Source of the DNA: Chromohalobacter moromii
GTDB lineage: Bacteria > Pseudomonadota > Gammaproteobacteria > Pseudomonadales > Halomonadaceae
Length of the DNA stretch: 64,000 bases
Reading direction: 5' to 3'
NCBI RefSeq assembly: GCF_023091865.1
Contig: NZ_JAHXDI010000001.1
Span: forward strand, 496,001-560,000
In this document: positions 27,115 to 36,867 of the stretch, one piece after another
Position numbering within the stretch: the stretch's first letter is position 1
Layout of the letters: every line of letters begins with the position of its first letter
Notes under the pieces: model-generated
Seen by the model: the letters and a program-made list of their open reading frames with translations, nothing else
Database searches by the model: none
What the model was told of the DNA's origin: nothing
Translations under genes and position numbers: made by a program

Positions 27115-29976
27115 ATGAGCAAGCAATGCTCGAACACAAGCTTCACCCTGACCCTGGACGGGGTGGCAGTAAGCGCCACTGCCGGGGAGACGCTCTGGCA
27201 GGTGGCCAAGCGTGCCGGCGAGAGCATTCCTCACCTGTGCTTCAAGGATGCCAGTGGCTACCGCGCCGACGGCAATTGCCGCGCCTGCATGGTGGAGATC
27301 GAGGGCGAGCGTGCCCTGGCCGCCAGTTGCCTGCGCGAGGCCGCCCCCGGCATGGTGGTCAAGAGCGCCAGTTCAGAGCGGGCCCGCACGGCGCGGGAAG
27401 GCGTCATGGAGCTGCTGCTGGTCGACCAGCCGGTGCGTGACGACAGTCCCGACCGTTCCAGCCACTTCTGGGCCATGGCCGATCAACTGGCCATCGATGC
27501 CACGGGGGTGCGCCGACGGCTACCGGCGCGGGCCGAGAGAGAGGCGACCACCGTGCACCATGTGCACCTTCCCGAGCATTCGCGGCGCGCCTCGTCGACC
27601 CGTGACGCCAGCCATTCGGCCATGAACGTCAACCTCGACGCCTGCATCGAGTGCAATCTCTGCGTGCGTGCCTGTCGCGAGGTCCAGGGCAATGACGTCA
27701 TCGGCATGGCGCATCGCGGCGCGGCTTCCAAGATCGTCTTCGATTTCGACGACCCCATGGGCGATAGCACCTGCGTGGCCTGCGGCGAGTGCGTTCAGGC
27801 CTGCCCGACCGGGGCACTGATGCCGGCGACCCTAGTCGACGAAGCGGGGCGCGGCGATTCCCGGGTGGCCGACCGCAGCGTCGATTCCGTCTGCCCCTAC
27901 TGCGGCGTGGGCTGCCAGCTCACCTACCATGTCAAGGACGACGCGATTCTCTTCGTCGAAGGGCGCGAGGGCCCTTCCAACCAGAACCGGTTATGCGTCA
28001 AGGGCCGCTTCGGCTTCGATTATCCGCGGCACCCGTCACGCTTGACCACGCCACTGATCCGCAAACCGGGGGTGCTCAAGGGGCTCGATCCCGATTTCGA
28101 TCCGGCTCAGCCACTGACCCATTTCGTCGAAGCGAGCTGGGAAGAAGCGCTGGAGCTTGCCGCCGGCGGACTCGCCGACCTCAAGGCAGCGTACGGTCCC
28201 GATGCCCTGGCTGGCTTCGGCAGCGCCAAATGCTCCAACGAAGAAGCCTGGCTGTTTCAGAAGCTGGTACGCACCGGTTTCGGCTCCAACAATGTCGACC
28301 ATTGCACCCGGCTGTGCCATGCCAGTTCGGTGGCGGCACTGATGGAATGCATCGGCTCGGGCGCGGTGACCGCCTCCTTCATGCAGGCGCTTGAGGCCGA
28401 TGTCGTGATCCTCACCGGCTGCAATCCGACGATCAACCATCCCGTGGCGGCCACCTACTTCAAGCAGGCGGCCAGAAACGGCACCAAACTGATCGTCCTC
28501 GACCCACGCGGCCAGGCACTGGATGCCTACGCGCATCGGAGCGTGCGTTTCACGCCCGGCGGCGATGTCTCGCTCTACAACGCCATGCTCAACGTCATCA
28601 TCAGTGAGGCGCTCTATGACCAGGCCTATATCGATGCCCACACCGAGGGCTTCGAGGCACTCAAGGCCCATGTGCGTGACATGACGCCCGAAGCGATGTC
28701 GCCCGCCTGCGGCGTCGAGCCCGAGCTGATTCGCGAGCTTGCACGGCTGTATGCCCAGGCCGAGCGGGCGATGATCTTCTGGGGCATGGGCATTTCCCAG
28801 CACGTGCATGGCACCGACAACGCCCGCTGCCTGATCTCGCTGGCGCTGGCCTGTGGCCAGACCGGCCGTCCCGGCACCGGCCTGCATCCGCTGCGTGGCC
28901 AGAACAACGTCCAGGGCGCCTCCGATGCTGGCCTGATTCCCATGGTGCTGCCCGACTATCAACCGGTGGGTGACGCCCAGATGCGCAGTGCCTTCGAGGA
29001 ACTGTGGAACTCGCCGCTGGATGCGACGCCTGGGCTCACGGTGGTGGAGATCATGAATGCCATCGCTGCCGGTACCATCAAGGGGATGTACATCCTCGGC
29101 GAGAATCCCGTGATGTCCGACCCGGACCTCGATCACGCCCGAGAAGCACTGGCCAAGCTCGAGCATCTGGTAGTGCAGGACCTGTTCGTCACCGAGACCG
29201 CGCAGTTCGCCGATGTGATCCTGCCGGCCTCGAGCTGGCCAGAAAAGGACGGCAGCGTGACCAACACCAACCGTCAGGTGCAGCTCGGTCGCGCTGCGGT
29301 GCCGCTACCCGGTGAGGCGAAGCCCGACTGGTGGATCATCCAGCAGCTCGCCAATCGCCTGGGCCTGGACTGGCATTACACGCACCCGCGCGAGGTGTTC
29401 GACGAGATGAAGCAGGGCATGGCGTCGCTCGATCACATTTCGTGGGCCCGTCTGGAACGCGAGAGCTCGGTGACCTATCCCTGCCCGGCCGAGGACGCCC
29501 CCGGCGCTGACGTAGTGTTTTCCGACGCCTTCCCCACCGCGAGCGGGCGAGCGACGTTCACACCGACCCGGCCACTGCCACCGGATGAACCCATCGATGA
29601 TGACTATCCCACGGTGTTGATCACTGGGCGCCAACTGGAACATTGGCACACCGGCTCCATGACCCGGCGTACTCGGGTACTCGATGATCTCGAGCCCGAG
29701 GCGGTGGCCAGCCTCGCGCCGTCGGAATTGGGGCGCCTGGGGCTGTCGCCGGGCGAGGCGGTCACCATCGCCACTCGGCGTGGCAGCATCACCCTGAAGA
29801 CGCGCGCCGATCCCTTGATGCAGCCAGGCATGGTGTTCGTGCCGTTCTGCTATCTGGAGGCGGCGGCCAATATCCTGACCAATCCGGCGCTCGATCCGTT
29901 CGGCAAGATTCCCGAGTTCAAGTACGCCGCCAGTCGGTTGCATCGCGCCGAGGTGGCGACGGCGCTCGACGGCTGA
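27115..29976 (+). CDS. fdsA: NAD-dependent formate dehydrogenase, molybdopterin catalytic (alpha) subunit
   Basis: Oxidises formate to CO2. 953 residues, close to FdsA of Cupriavidus and Rhodobacter. In order: an N-terminal [2Fe-2S] ferredoxin domain (Cys42, 55, 58, 72; NCRACMVEIEG), a DSPDRSSHFW segment as in FdsA, two [4Fe-4S] ferredoxin motifs (CIECNLCVRACREV near 177 and CVACGECVQACPTGA near 222), a CPYCGVGCQ [4Fe-4S] site (about 261), the bis-MGD catalytic domain, and a C-terminal cofactor-binding barrel with GRQLEHWHTGSMTRR. The likely Mo ligand is Cys401 in TRLCHASSV, so a Cys rather than Sec enzyme. AAGGGAG precedes ATG 27115. The sulfurtransferase and small accessory subunits (fdsC, fdsD) are not adjacent. 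Confidence 0.95.
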   Translation: MSKQCSNTSFTLTLDGVAVSATAGETLWQVAKRAGESIPHLCFKDASGYRADGNCRACMVEIEGERALAASCLREAAPGMVVKSASSERARTAREGVMELLLVDQPVRDDSPDRSSHFWAMADQLAIDATGVRRRLPARAEREATTVHHVHLPEHSRRASSTRDASHSAMNVNLDACIECNLCVRACREVQGNDVIGMAHRGAASKIVFDFDDPMGDSTCVACGECVQACPTGALMPATLVDEAGRGDSRVADRSVDSVCPYCGVGCQLTYHVKDDAILFVEGREGPSNQNRLCVKGRFGFDYPRHPSRLTTPLIRKPGVLKGLDPDFDPAQPLTHFVEASWEEALELAAGGLADLKAAYGPDALAGFGSAKCSNEEAWLFQKLVRTGFGSNNVDHCTRLCHASSVAALMECIGSGAVTASFMQALEADVVILTGCNPTINHPVAATYFKQAARNGTKLIVLDPRGQALDAYAHRSVRFTPGGDVSLYNAMLNVIISEALYDQAYIDAHTEGFEALKAHVRDMTPEAMSPACGVEPELIRELARLYAQAERAMIFWGMGISQHVHGTDNARCLISLALACGQTGRPGTGLHPLRGQNNVQGASDAGLIPMVLPDYQPVGDAQMRSAFEELWNSPLDATPGLTVVEIMNAIAAGTIKGMYILGENPVMSDPDLDHAREALAKLEHLVVQDLFVTETAQFADVILPASSWPEKDGSVTNTNRQVQLGRAAVPLPGEAKPDWWIIQQLANRLGLDWHYTHPREVFDEMKQGMASLDHISWARLERESSVTYPCPAEDAPGADVVFSDAFPTASGRATFTPTRPLPPDEPIDDDYPTVLITGRQLEHWHTGSMTRRTRVLDDLEPEAVASLAPSELGRLGLSPGEAVTIATRRGSITLKTRADPLMQPGMVFVPFCYLEAAANILTNPALDPFGKIPEFKYAASRLHRAEVATALDG

Positions 29977-30115
29977 TCCGGGGGCGTGTCGCAAACGCAT
30001 CCGGCCGTGACGCTTGCAAGTACCCCGTGCCAGGAGGGACGGGGCTACCATCGCGTCATACACAGACACGTCGCCGTGCCATGACAGCGCACGGGGATCG
30101 CGCAGGAGAGGTGCC

Positions 30116-31366
30116 ATGCAACGTTATTCAGGCTTCGGCCTCGTCAAGCACGCGTTACGCCACCACGAGGATTGGCAACGCCAATGGCGCAATCCCACGC
30201 CCAAGCCGGGGTACGACGTGATCATCGTCGGCGGCGGCGGCCACGGTCTGGCCACGGCGTACTATCTGGCCAAGGAGCACGGCATCACCAATGTCGCGGT
30301 GCTCGAAAAAGGCTGGTTGGGCGGTGGCAATACCGCGCGTAACACCACCATCGTGCGTTCCAACTACCTGTGGGATGAGTCGGCGGCACTCTACGAGCAT
30401 GCCATGAAGCATTGGGAGGGGCTGTCCCAGGAGCTCAATTACAACGTCATGTTCTCCCAGCGTGGGGTGCTCAACCTGGGTCATACGCTTCAGGACATGC
30501 GTGACATTCAGCGCCGGGTCAATGCCAACCGCCTCAACGGTATCGACGGTGAAGTGCTCGACGCCGAAGGCGTTCAGTCGCTGGTGCCGATCATGGACTG
30601 CTCGAAGCGTGCTCGATATCCGGTCATGGGCGCTTCCTGGCAACCACGCGCCGGGGTGGCGCGTCACGATGCCGTGGCCTGGGGCTATGCCCGCGCCGCC
30701 GACGCGTTGGGCGTCGATCTGCTGCAGAACACCGAGGTCACCGGCTTCAAGATTCGCGACGGCCAGATTCAGGGCGTGCATACCAATCGCGGCGATATCG
30801 AGTCCAAGACCGTGGGCTGTGTGACGGCGGGCAATTCCAGCGTGTTGGCCGGCATGGCCGGTCTCAATCTGCCGCTGGAATCGCATCCGCTACAGGCGCT
30901 GGTATCCGAGCCGCTCAAGCCGGTGTTGGACACCGTGGTGATGTCCAATCACGTGCACGGTTATATCAGCCAGTCGGACAAGGGCGATCTGGTCATCGGT
31001 GCGGGCATCGACGGCTACAACGGCTACGGCCAGCGGGGCAGCTATCCCACCGTCGAGCACACCTTGCAGGCCATCGTCGAGATGTTCCCGATCTTCTCCC
31101 GGGTGCGCATGAACCGTCAGTGGGGTGGCATCGTCGATACCTGTCCGGATGCCTGTCCGATCCTCTCCAAGACCAAGGTCAAGGGGCTCTACTTCAATTG
31201 CGGCTGGGGGACGGGCGGCTTCAAGGCGACGCCGGGCTCGGGGCATGTCTTCGCGGCCAGTCTGGCCAAGGGCGAGATGCATCCCATCGCCGCGCCGTTT
31301 TCCATCGACCGCTTCCACAGCGGGGCGTTGATCGACGAGCACGGCGCCGCTGGCGTCGCGCACTAA
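30116..31366 (+). CDS. soxB: Sarcosine oxidase beta subunit
   Basis: Flavin subunit of heterotetrameric sarcosine oxidase, which demethylates sarcosine to glycine with transfer of the C1 unit to tetrahydrofolate. 416 residues, standard length. FAD motif [21 protein letters not shown] (about 35-55); [15 protein letters not shown]; His184 in [10 protein letters not shown] is the probable covalent FMN site; C-terminal [16 protein letters not shown]. Start ATG 30116 is preceded by AGGAGAG; the frame open to 30014 is rejected. It opens the soxB-soxD-soxA-soxG-purU operon, with 12-base or overlapping junctions. Confidence 0.96.
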   Translation: MQRYSGFGLVKHALRHHEDWQRQWRNPTPKPGYDVIIVGGGGHGLATAYYLAKEHGITNVAVLEKGWLGGGNTARNTTIVRSNYLWDESAALYEHAMKHWEGLSQELNYNVMFSQRGVLNLGHTLQDMRDIQRRVNANRLNGIDGEVLDAEGVQSLVPIMDCSKRARYPVMGASWQPRAGVARHDAVAWGYARAADALGVDLLQNTEVTGFKIRDGQIQGVHTNRGDIESKTVGCVTAGNSSVLAGMAGLNLPLESHPLQALVSEPLKPVLDTVVMSNHVHGYISQSDKGDLVIGAGIDGYNGYGQRGSYPTVEHTLQAIVEMFPIFSRVRMNRQWGGIVDTCPDACPILSKTKVKGLYFNCGWGTGGFKATPGSGHVFAASLAKGEMHPIAAPFSIDRFHSGALIDEHGAAGVAH

Positions 31367-31378
31367 GGGAGAGCCACC

Positions 31379-31771
31379 ATGTTCCATATTTACTGCCCCT
31401 ATTGCGAAGAATTGCGCGAAGAAGAGGAATTCCACCCCAAGGGCCAGGCGCACATCGCTCGTCCCGAGGAGCCGGACGCCTGCAGCGATGAGGAGTGGGG
31501 CGATTATCTGTTCTTCCGCGACAACCCGCGCGGCATCCATCACGAGATGTGGCTGCACGCGGTGGGTTGTCGCAAGTTCTTCAATATCACGCGCAATACC
31601 GTGAGTTACGAGATCCTCGAAACCTACAGAATGGGCGAGCAGCCGACGGTGGGCGCCGAGCATCTGGCGCGTGAAGAAAAAACCGCGAGCGTGCAGGCTG
31701 CCGAGGGCGGCCAGCAGACCGTGGGTGCCAGTGACGCCGCCCTGGCGTCGGTCAAGGGAGCACAGGCATGA
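31379..31771 (+). CDS. soxD: Sarcosine oxidase delta subunit
   Basis: A 130-residue small subunit. The zinc site uses the N-terminal YCPYCEELREEEEF Cys pair with later Cys/His (EMWLHAVGCRKFFNITRNT). The core ends near residue 90; the last ~35 residues (Ala/Gln-rich) form a tail longer than in most homologues. The stop overlaps the soxA start by four bases. Confidence 0.94.
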   Translation: MFHIYCPYCEELREEEEFHPKGQAHIARPEEPDACSDEEWGDYLFFRDNPRGIHHEMWLHAVGCRKFFNITRNTVSYEILETYRMGEQPTVGAEHLAREEKTASVQAAEGGQQTVGASDAALASVKGAQA

Positions 31772-34700
31772 GCCAGACAGCATCACAGTCCAACCGCCTG
31801 GCGCAAGGCGGCCAGGTCGACCGCACGCAGACGTTGACCTTTACCTTCAATGGCCGCTCATATACCGGCCATCCCGGCGATACTCTGGCCTCGGCCTTGC
31901 TGGCCAATGGCGTGGACCTGGTCAATCGCAGCTTCAAGTACTCGCGCCCGCGCGGCATCGTCGCCGCCGGTGCGGAAGAACCCAATGCGGTGGTTCAATT
32001 GGGCGCCACGGAGGCGACCCAGGTACCCAACGTGCGCGCTACCCAGCAGGCGCTTTACGACGGTCTCGTCGCGTGCAGCACCAACGGTTGGCCCGACGCG
32101 CAGCGCGACATCATGCGCTGGGTCGGCAAGCTGGGCAGCCCGTTCATGCCGCCGGGGTTCTATTACAAGACCTTCATGGCACCGGCCTCGATGTGGATGA
32201 CCTACGAAAAATACATCCGCAAGACGGCCGGTCTGGGGCGCAGCCCGACACAGCCCGATCCGGATATCTACGACCACATGCATCGGCATTGTGATCTGCT
32301 CGTCGTCGGCGCTGGCCCTGCAGGCTTGAGCGCGGCGCTGGCGGCGGCACGTGCCGGGGCTCGGGTAATCCTCGCTGACGAACAAGAGACGATGGGTGGC
32401 TCGCTGCTCGATACGCGCGAGACGCTGGACGATCAACCCGCCGCTCAATGGCTGAAGACGACATTGGCGGCGCTGGCGGAACACGACAACGTCACCTTGC
32501 TGCCGCGTACCACCGCGCATGGTTATCACGATCATCATTTCGTGACGCTTCACGAACGCCGCACCGAGCACCTGGGCGATAGTGCGCCGTCTCAGGACGG
32601 TCATCGCCAGGCGCGCTCGCGGCTGCACCGGGTACGTGCCGGCCAGGTAATCCTGGCGACCGGCGCACATGAGCGCCCGCTGGTGTATGCCAACAACGAT
32701 GTCCCCGGCAACCTGCTGGCTGGAGCGGTATCGACCTACATTCGCCGCTACGTCGTGGTGCCCGGCCAGAAGCTGGTGCTCTCCACCAGCAACGATCACG
32801 CGTACCGCGCCGCATTGGATTGGCAGGAGGCTGGACGTGAGGTAGCGGCTATCGTCGATGCTCGTCCCGCGCCCCAGGGCGATCTCGTAACGCAGGCCAA
32901 GGCGGCGGGCATCCGTGTCATCACCGGCAGCGCGGTGATCGAGGCCAAAGGGGCGCAGCGCGTCTCAGCGGCACGCGTGGCGGCCATCGACGTGGACACC
33001 TTCACGGTCACCGGAAAAGTCGAGACGCTCGAGTGCGACACCATCGCCAGCTCCGGCGGCTACAGCCCGGTGATCCACTTGGCCTCGCATACCGGCGCGC
33101 GTCCGGTATGGAGCGATGACATCATCGGTTTCGTGCCGACCACCGTGGCGGGCGTCACGGCGACGGGCGGTGCCCATGGCGTCTATCCGCTGGGCGAGGT
33201 GTTGGCGGACGGCGTCGAGGCCGGCGTTAACGCAGCGACGGCGCTGGGATTCGACGCCACCGTGAACGACGCGGACCTGCCACATGTCGAGCCGCGCCAT
33301 GAAGGCCCGGCCTGCGCGCTATTCCAGGTGCCGCATGAGAAAACCACGCTGCGTGCGCCCAAGCAGTTCGTCGATCTGCAGAATGACGTTACCGCCGGCG
33401 CCATCGAGGTGGCAACGCTCGAAGGGTTCGAATCCATCGAGCACGTCAAGCGCTACACCGCCATGGGCTTCGGTACCGACCAGGGCAAGCTGGGTAATAT
33501 CAATGGTATGGCGGTCGCCGCACGCTGCCTGGGGCAGAGCATTCCCGAAACCGGCACTACGGTATTCAGGCCCAACTACACGCCAGTGACCTTCGGTGCC
33601 GTGGTCGGACGCCACTGCCGCGAGCTCTTCGATCCCGAGCGCTACACGCCGATGCAGGCCTGGCACGTCGCTCAGGGCGCCGAATTCGAAGACGTCGGGC
33701 AGTGGAAGCGTCCTTGGTACTATCCTCGCAAACGTACCGACGGCGGGATCGAGAGCATGGCGGAGGCCGTGGCGCGCGAGTGCCGTGCGGTTCGTGAGGG
33801 TGTGGGCATTCTCGATGCCTCGACGCTGGGTAAGATCGATATTCAGGGGGCGGATGCCCGCGAGTTCCTGGGTCGCATCTACACCAACAAGTGGCAGAAG
33901 TTGGCGCCTGGTCGCGTGCGCTACGGACTGATGTGCGGCGACGACGGCATGGTGATGGATGACGGCACCACCAGCTGTCTGGCCGAGAATCACTTTTTGA
34001 TGACCACCACCACCGGCAACGCCGCGCCGGTGCTGGAATGGCTCGAACTCTGGCACCAGACCGAATGGCCGGAACTCGAGGTGTATTTCAACTCGGTTAC
34101 CGACCACTGGGCGACGATGACCGTGACCGGCCCCGAGGCGCGCAAGCTGCTCACTGACTTGACCGACATCGATCTCGACCGCGAGGCGTTCAAGTTCATG
34201 GACTGGCGCGAGGGGCATGTGGCCGGTGTTCCCGCGCGGGTGTTCCGGATCTCCTTCACCGGGGAGTTGGCCTTCGAGATCAACGTCCAGGCGCACTACG
34301 CCATGCACGTCTGGGAAGCGTTATTCGCGCACGGCGACAAGTACAACCTGACGCCTTACGGCACCGAGACGATGCATGTGTTGCGTGCCGAGAAGGGCTT
34401 CATCATCGTCGGCCAGGATACCGATGGATCGGTGACGCCCGAGGATCTCGGCATGCACTGGGCCATCGGCTATGACAAGCCGTTCCCGTGGGTCGGCAAG
34501 CGGGCGCTGACGCGTTCCGATACGCGCCGCGAGGGACGCAAGCATCTCGTCGGTCTCAAACCCAAGGACGCGAGCGTGGTGCTGGAGGAGGGCGCGCCGA
34601 TCGTCTTCGATCCGAAACACGCCATCCCCATGCCCATGGCTGGCCACGTGACCTCGAGCTACTACAGCCCGACGCTGGAAAGCGGCTTTGCCCTGGCGGT

Positions 34701-34827
34701 GGTCAAGGGCGGCCACCAGCGCATGGGGGAGAGCGTCTACTTGCCCATGGCCGATGGTCGTGTGCATGAAGCCGAAATCGTCGGCACCCAATTCGTCGAT
34801 CCCAAGGGAGAGCGCCAGCATGTCTAA
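31768..34827 (+). CDS. soxA: Sarcosine oxidase alpha subunit
   Basis: The large subunit of sarcosine oxidase. 1019 residues. A [2Fe-2S]-ferredoxin-like N-terminal fold (about 15-100; FTFNGRSYTGHPGDTLASAL, without cluster Cys), an NAD/FAD-binding region (about 170-480; LLVVGAGPAGLSAALAAARA), then a C-terminal aminomethyltransferase (GcvT-like) folate domain (about 620-1010; GILDASTLGKIDIQGADARE, YGLMCGDDGMVMDDGT). The folate domain captures the methyl group as 5,10-methylene-THF. It overlaps soxD by four bases and soxG by eight. Confidence 0.96.
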   Translation: MSQTASQSNRLAQGGQVDRTQTLTFTFNGRSYTGHPGDTLASALLANGVDLVNRSFKYSRPRGIVAAGAEEPNAVVQLGATEATQVPNVRATQQALYDGLVACSTNGWPDAQRDIMRWVGKLGSPFMPPGFYYKTFMAPASMWMTYEKYIRKTAGLGRSPTQPDPDIYDHMHRHCDLLVVGAGPAGLSAALAAARAGARVILADEQETMGGSLLDTRETLDDQPAAQWLKTTLAALAEHDNVTLLPRTTAHGYHDHHFVTLHERRTEHLGDSAPSQDGHRQARSRLHRVRAGQVILATGAHERPLVYANNDVPGNLLAGAVSTYIRRYVVVPGQKLVLSTSNDHAYRAALDWQEAGREVAAIVDARPAPQGDLVTQAKAAGIRVITGSAVIEAKGAQRVSAARVAAIDVDTFTVTGKVETLECDTIASSGGYSPVIHLASHTGARPVWSDDIIGFVPTTVAGVTATGGAHGVYPLGEVLADGVEAGVNAATALGFDATVNDADLPHVEPRHEGPACALFQVPHEKTTLRAPKQFVDLQNDVTAGAIEVATLEGFESIEHVKRYTAMGFGTDQGKLGNINGMAVAARCLGQSIPETGTTVFRPNYTPVTFGAVVGRHCRELFDPERYTPMQAWHVAQGAEFEDVGQWKRPWYYPRKRTDGGIESMAEAVARECRAVREGVGILDASTLGKIDIQGADAREFLGRIYTNKWQKLAPGRVRYGLMCGDDGMVMDDGTTSCLAENHFLMTTTTGNAAPVLEWLELWHQTEWPELEVYFNSVTDHWATMTVTGPEARKLLTDLTDIDLDREAFKFMDWREGHVAGVPARVFRISFTGELAFEINVQAHYAMHVWEALFAHGDKYNLTPYGTETMHVLRAEKGFIIVGQDTDGSVTPEDLGMHWAIGYDKPFPWVGKRALTRSDTRREGRKHLVGLKPKDASVVLEEGAPIVFDPKHAIPMPMAGHVTSSYYSPTLESGFALAVVKGGHQRMGESVYLPMADGRVHEAEIVGTQFVDPKGERQHV

Positions 34828-35482
34828 CTCGGTCCATGTCTACGATGCCCGCGCCGATCACGCTACCGTCACGGCCGAGTCGCCGTTGGCGTACTCCTTC
34901 CAACGCAGCGGCATGCCCGCGCCTGGAGAGGAAGGCCGTGCAGTGGTTAGCGAGCGAGCGTTTCTGGGGCATCTCATCCTGCGCGGCGGTGCCATCGTCC
35001 TCGATGAAGCGTTACGGGAGGTGCTCGGCATTGGTCTGCCTGGGCGCCCTAATTCGCTCACCGTCGACGCCGATGGCCAGCGCTCCGTGCAATGGTTGTC
35101 GCCCGACGAATGGCTGCTGATCGTGCCCGGTGACGAGATCTTCGGCCTCGAAACACGGCTGCGCGCGCATCTCGGCGGGTCGCATGTCGCCATCGTCGAC
35201 GTCAGCGCGGGACAGACGCTGATCGAACTCTCCGGGGAGGCGGCGCATGAAGTCCTGATGAAATCGACGGTCTATGATGTCGACCCGCATGCGTTCACGG
35301 TAGGCAAGGGCGTGACCACGCTCTTCGCCAAGACCAACGTGATCCTGCGTCGCCCGGACGAGGCGCGCTGGGAACTCATCGTGCGGCGCAGTTTCGCCGA
35401 CTACGTGTATCGCTGGTTACTGGATGCGGGGGAAGAATATGGCATCGGTGTCGCTCGAGAAAGCCGCCATGAGCCGCAGTAA
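34820..35482 (+). CDS. soxG: Sarcosine oxidase gamma subunit
   Basis: A 220-residue GcvT-fold subunit that packs on SoxA. Recognisable are ERAFLGHLILRGGA, LPGRPNSLTV, the LSPDEWLLIVPGDE strand and the C-terminal RRSFADYVYRWLLDAGEEYG. Start ATG 34820 lies in the soxA 3' end with GGGAG upstream. The frame extends to 34688 inside soxA, which is rejected. It overlaps purU by 14 bases. Confidence 0.93.
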   Translation: MSNSVHVYDARADHATVTAESPLAYSFQRSGMPAPGEEGRAVVSERAFLGHLILRGGAIVLDEALREVLGIGLPGRPNSLTVDADGQRSVQWLSPDEWLLIVPGDEIFGLETRLRAHLGGSHVAIVDVSAGQTLIELSGEAAHEVLMKSTVYDVDPHAFTVGKGVTTLFAKTNVILRRPDEARWELIVRRSFADYVYRWLLDAGEEYGIGVARESRHEPQ

Positions 35483-36335
35483 CGATACATGGATCCTCGC
35501 CGCGCAGTGCCCCAGCCGCTTGGGCACCGTGGATGTTGTGACGCGTTTCCTCAAGGAGCGCGATTGCTACATCACCGAACAGCAGTCATTCGACGATCGC
35601 CTGGGCGAGCGGTTCTTCATCCGTACCGAATTTCGGCCCCTGGCCGCCGATTTCGACCCCGAAGCCTTCCAGGCCGACTTCGCGACCCGGGCCCTCGAGT
35701 TCGAGATGGATTTCGAACTGACCCCGCCCGAGCGTCGCACCCCGGTGGTGATCATGGTCTCCAAGGCCGATCATTGCCTTCATGACCTGTTGTATCGCTA
35801 CCGCACCGGGCAGTTGCCGTTGGATATTCGTGCGGTGATCTCCAATCATCCCGATCTCGAATCCTTGGTAACCGGGCACGGGTTGGCATATCACCATTTT
35901 CCGATCACGCCCGAGACCAAGGCGGCGCAGGAAGCCCGCGTTCTCGAGGTGATCGAGTCCACCGGCGCCGAATTGGTGATCCTGGCGCGTTACATGCAGG
36001 TACTTTCCAGTGAGATGTGCGCGCGCCTCAGCGGGCGCGCGATCAACATCCATCATTCGCTATTGCCGGGGTTCAAGGGCGCCAAGCCGTATCACCAGGC
36101 CTATGAAAAAGGCGTCAAGCTGGTCGGCGCCACCGCGCACTACATCAACGACGATCTCGACGAAGGCCCCATTATCACCCAGGGAGTGGAATCGGTCAGT
36201 CATGCCGACTATCCCGAGGACTTAGTGGCCAAGGGCAGAGATATCGAATGCTTGACCCTGGCGCGGGCGGTATCGCTTCATCTGGAGCGCAGGGTGTTTC
36301 TGCATTCCAAGCGCACCGTGGTGTTCACACGTTGA
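35469..36335 (+). CDS. purU: Formyltetrahydrofolate deformylase
   Basis: Hydrolyses 10-formyl-THF to THF and formate. This frees folate for sarcosine oxidase and feeds formate to the formate dehydrogenase. 288 residues: an N-terminal ACT domain (about 5-85; CPSRLGTVDVVTRFL) and a formyltransferase domain (about 90-280) with NIHHSLLPGFKGAKPYHQAY and the catalytic Asp in INDDLDEGPIITQ. The PurU2 form of betaine clusters starts MSR-DTWIL, so ATG 35469 is preferred over ATG 35439, which sits within soxG behind a purine run. Last gene of the sox operon, followed by a weak hairpin. Confidence 0.94.
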   Translation: MSRSNDTWILAAQCPSRLGTVDVVTRFLKERDCYITEQQSFDDRLGERFFIRTEFRPLAADFDPEAFQADFATRALEFEMDFELTPPERRTPVVIMVSKADHCLHDLLYRYRTGQLPLDIRAVISNHPDLESLVTGHGLAYHHFPITPETKAAQEARVLEVIESTGAELVILARYMQVLSSEMCARLSGRAINIHHSLLPGFKGAKPYHQAYEKGVKLVGATAHYINDDLDEGPIITQGVESVSHADYPEDLVAKGRDIECLTLARAVSLHLERRVFLHSKRTVVFTR

Positions 36336-36341
36336 CGATGC

Positions 36342-36369
36342 GGGAGCGGGCATTTTGCCACCGCTCTCC
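36342..36369 (+). terminator. Weak hairpin after purU
   Basis: GAGCGG (36344-36349) pairs with CCGCTC (36361-36366), with an inner GGC-ATTTT-GCC. No T tract follows, so it may be only partly effective. Confidence 0.35.
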
Positions 36370-36489
36370 TAAACTTCGGGTAACGCCTCTGGCGACAGGC
36401 GTTCACGATAGCCACCATCCACAATAACGACCATCGCAGCCGTGACCGGGGACACCGGTCGGCGCACCGTCACTCGAGGAGGGGAAGAC

Positions 36490-36732
36490 ATGATGCTCGC
36501 GGATTTGATCGACGGCGATGACTTTCGTCAACGCCTACAAGCGCTGGGCGTACGCATTCCCGATGGTGCTTGCCCCGAAACCTGTGCTCGCATGGCCGCA
36601 TGCAAGTACAACGAAGTCGGCGTGGAAGGATTGCCCGAGGCCATTCACGACATGATGCAGCACAGCGATGAAATGCTGCCCTCGGTACGCCAAGCGATCG
36701 ACACCCATTTGCTGCCTCGCCTGCGGGCTTAG
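36490..36732 (+). CDS. Small acidic protein with C-x3-C-x5-C motif, unknown function
   Basis: An 80-residue protein with no family I recognise. It has an acidic helix (MMLADLIDGDDFRQRLQALG), then GACPETCARMAACKYNEVG with Cys28, Cys32 and Cys38, then a C-terminal helical part with His/Met (EAIHDMMQHSDEMLPSV). A strong GAGGAGGGGA ribosome site just upstream of ATG 36490 (or 36493) and a long terminator downstream support real expression. It stands as a single-gene unit between purU and gbcA. The Cys cluster could bind a metal or Fe-S, or form redox disulfides. A link to betaine catabolism is inferred from position only. Confidence 0.7.
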   Translation: MMLADLIDGDDFRQRLQALGVRIPDGACPETCARMAACKYNEVGVEGLPEAIHDMMQHSDEMLPSVRQAIDTHLLPRLRA

Positions 36733-36794
36733 GTAAATTCTCGCTCGGGACACTTGGCCTGGTGACAGTTGGCAAAGCACAAAGGTGAAACGTG

Positions 36795-36840
36795 AATGCC
36801 CCACCGCGCTGCATGATATGCATCGCGCGGTGGGGCATTT
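36795..36840. terminator. Long bidirectional terminator between small Cys gene and gbcA
   Basis: Perfect 15-bp stem AATGCCCCACCGCGC (36795-36809) / GCGCGGTGGGGCATT (36825-36839), topped by an inner TGCAT-GAT-ATGCA palindrome. It lies between convergent stops and has A/T at both outer ends. Confidence 0.85.
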
Positions 36841-36867
36841 ATCGGATGGGCACTGCCCGATGGACGT

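Noticed and set aside
25567-27234. A 555-codon minus-strand open frame opposite the formate dehydrogenase beta gene
   Set aside because: An antisense shadow; the plus strand has unambiguous NuoE/NuoF motifs.
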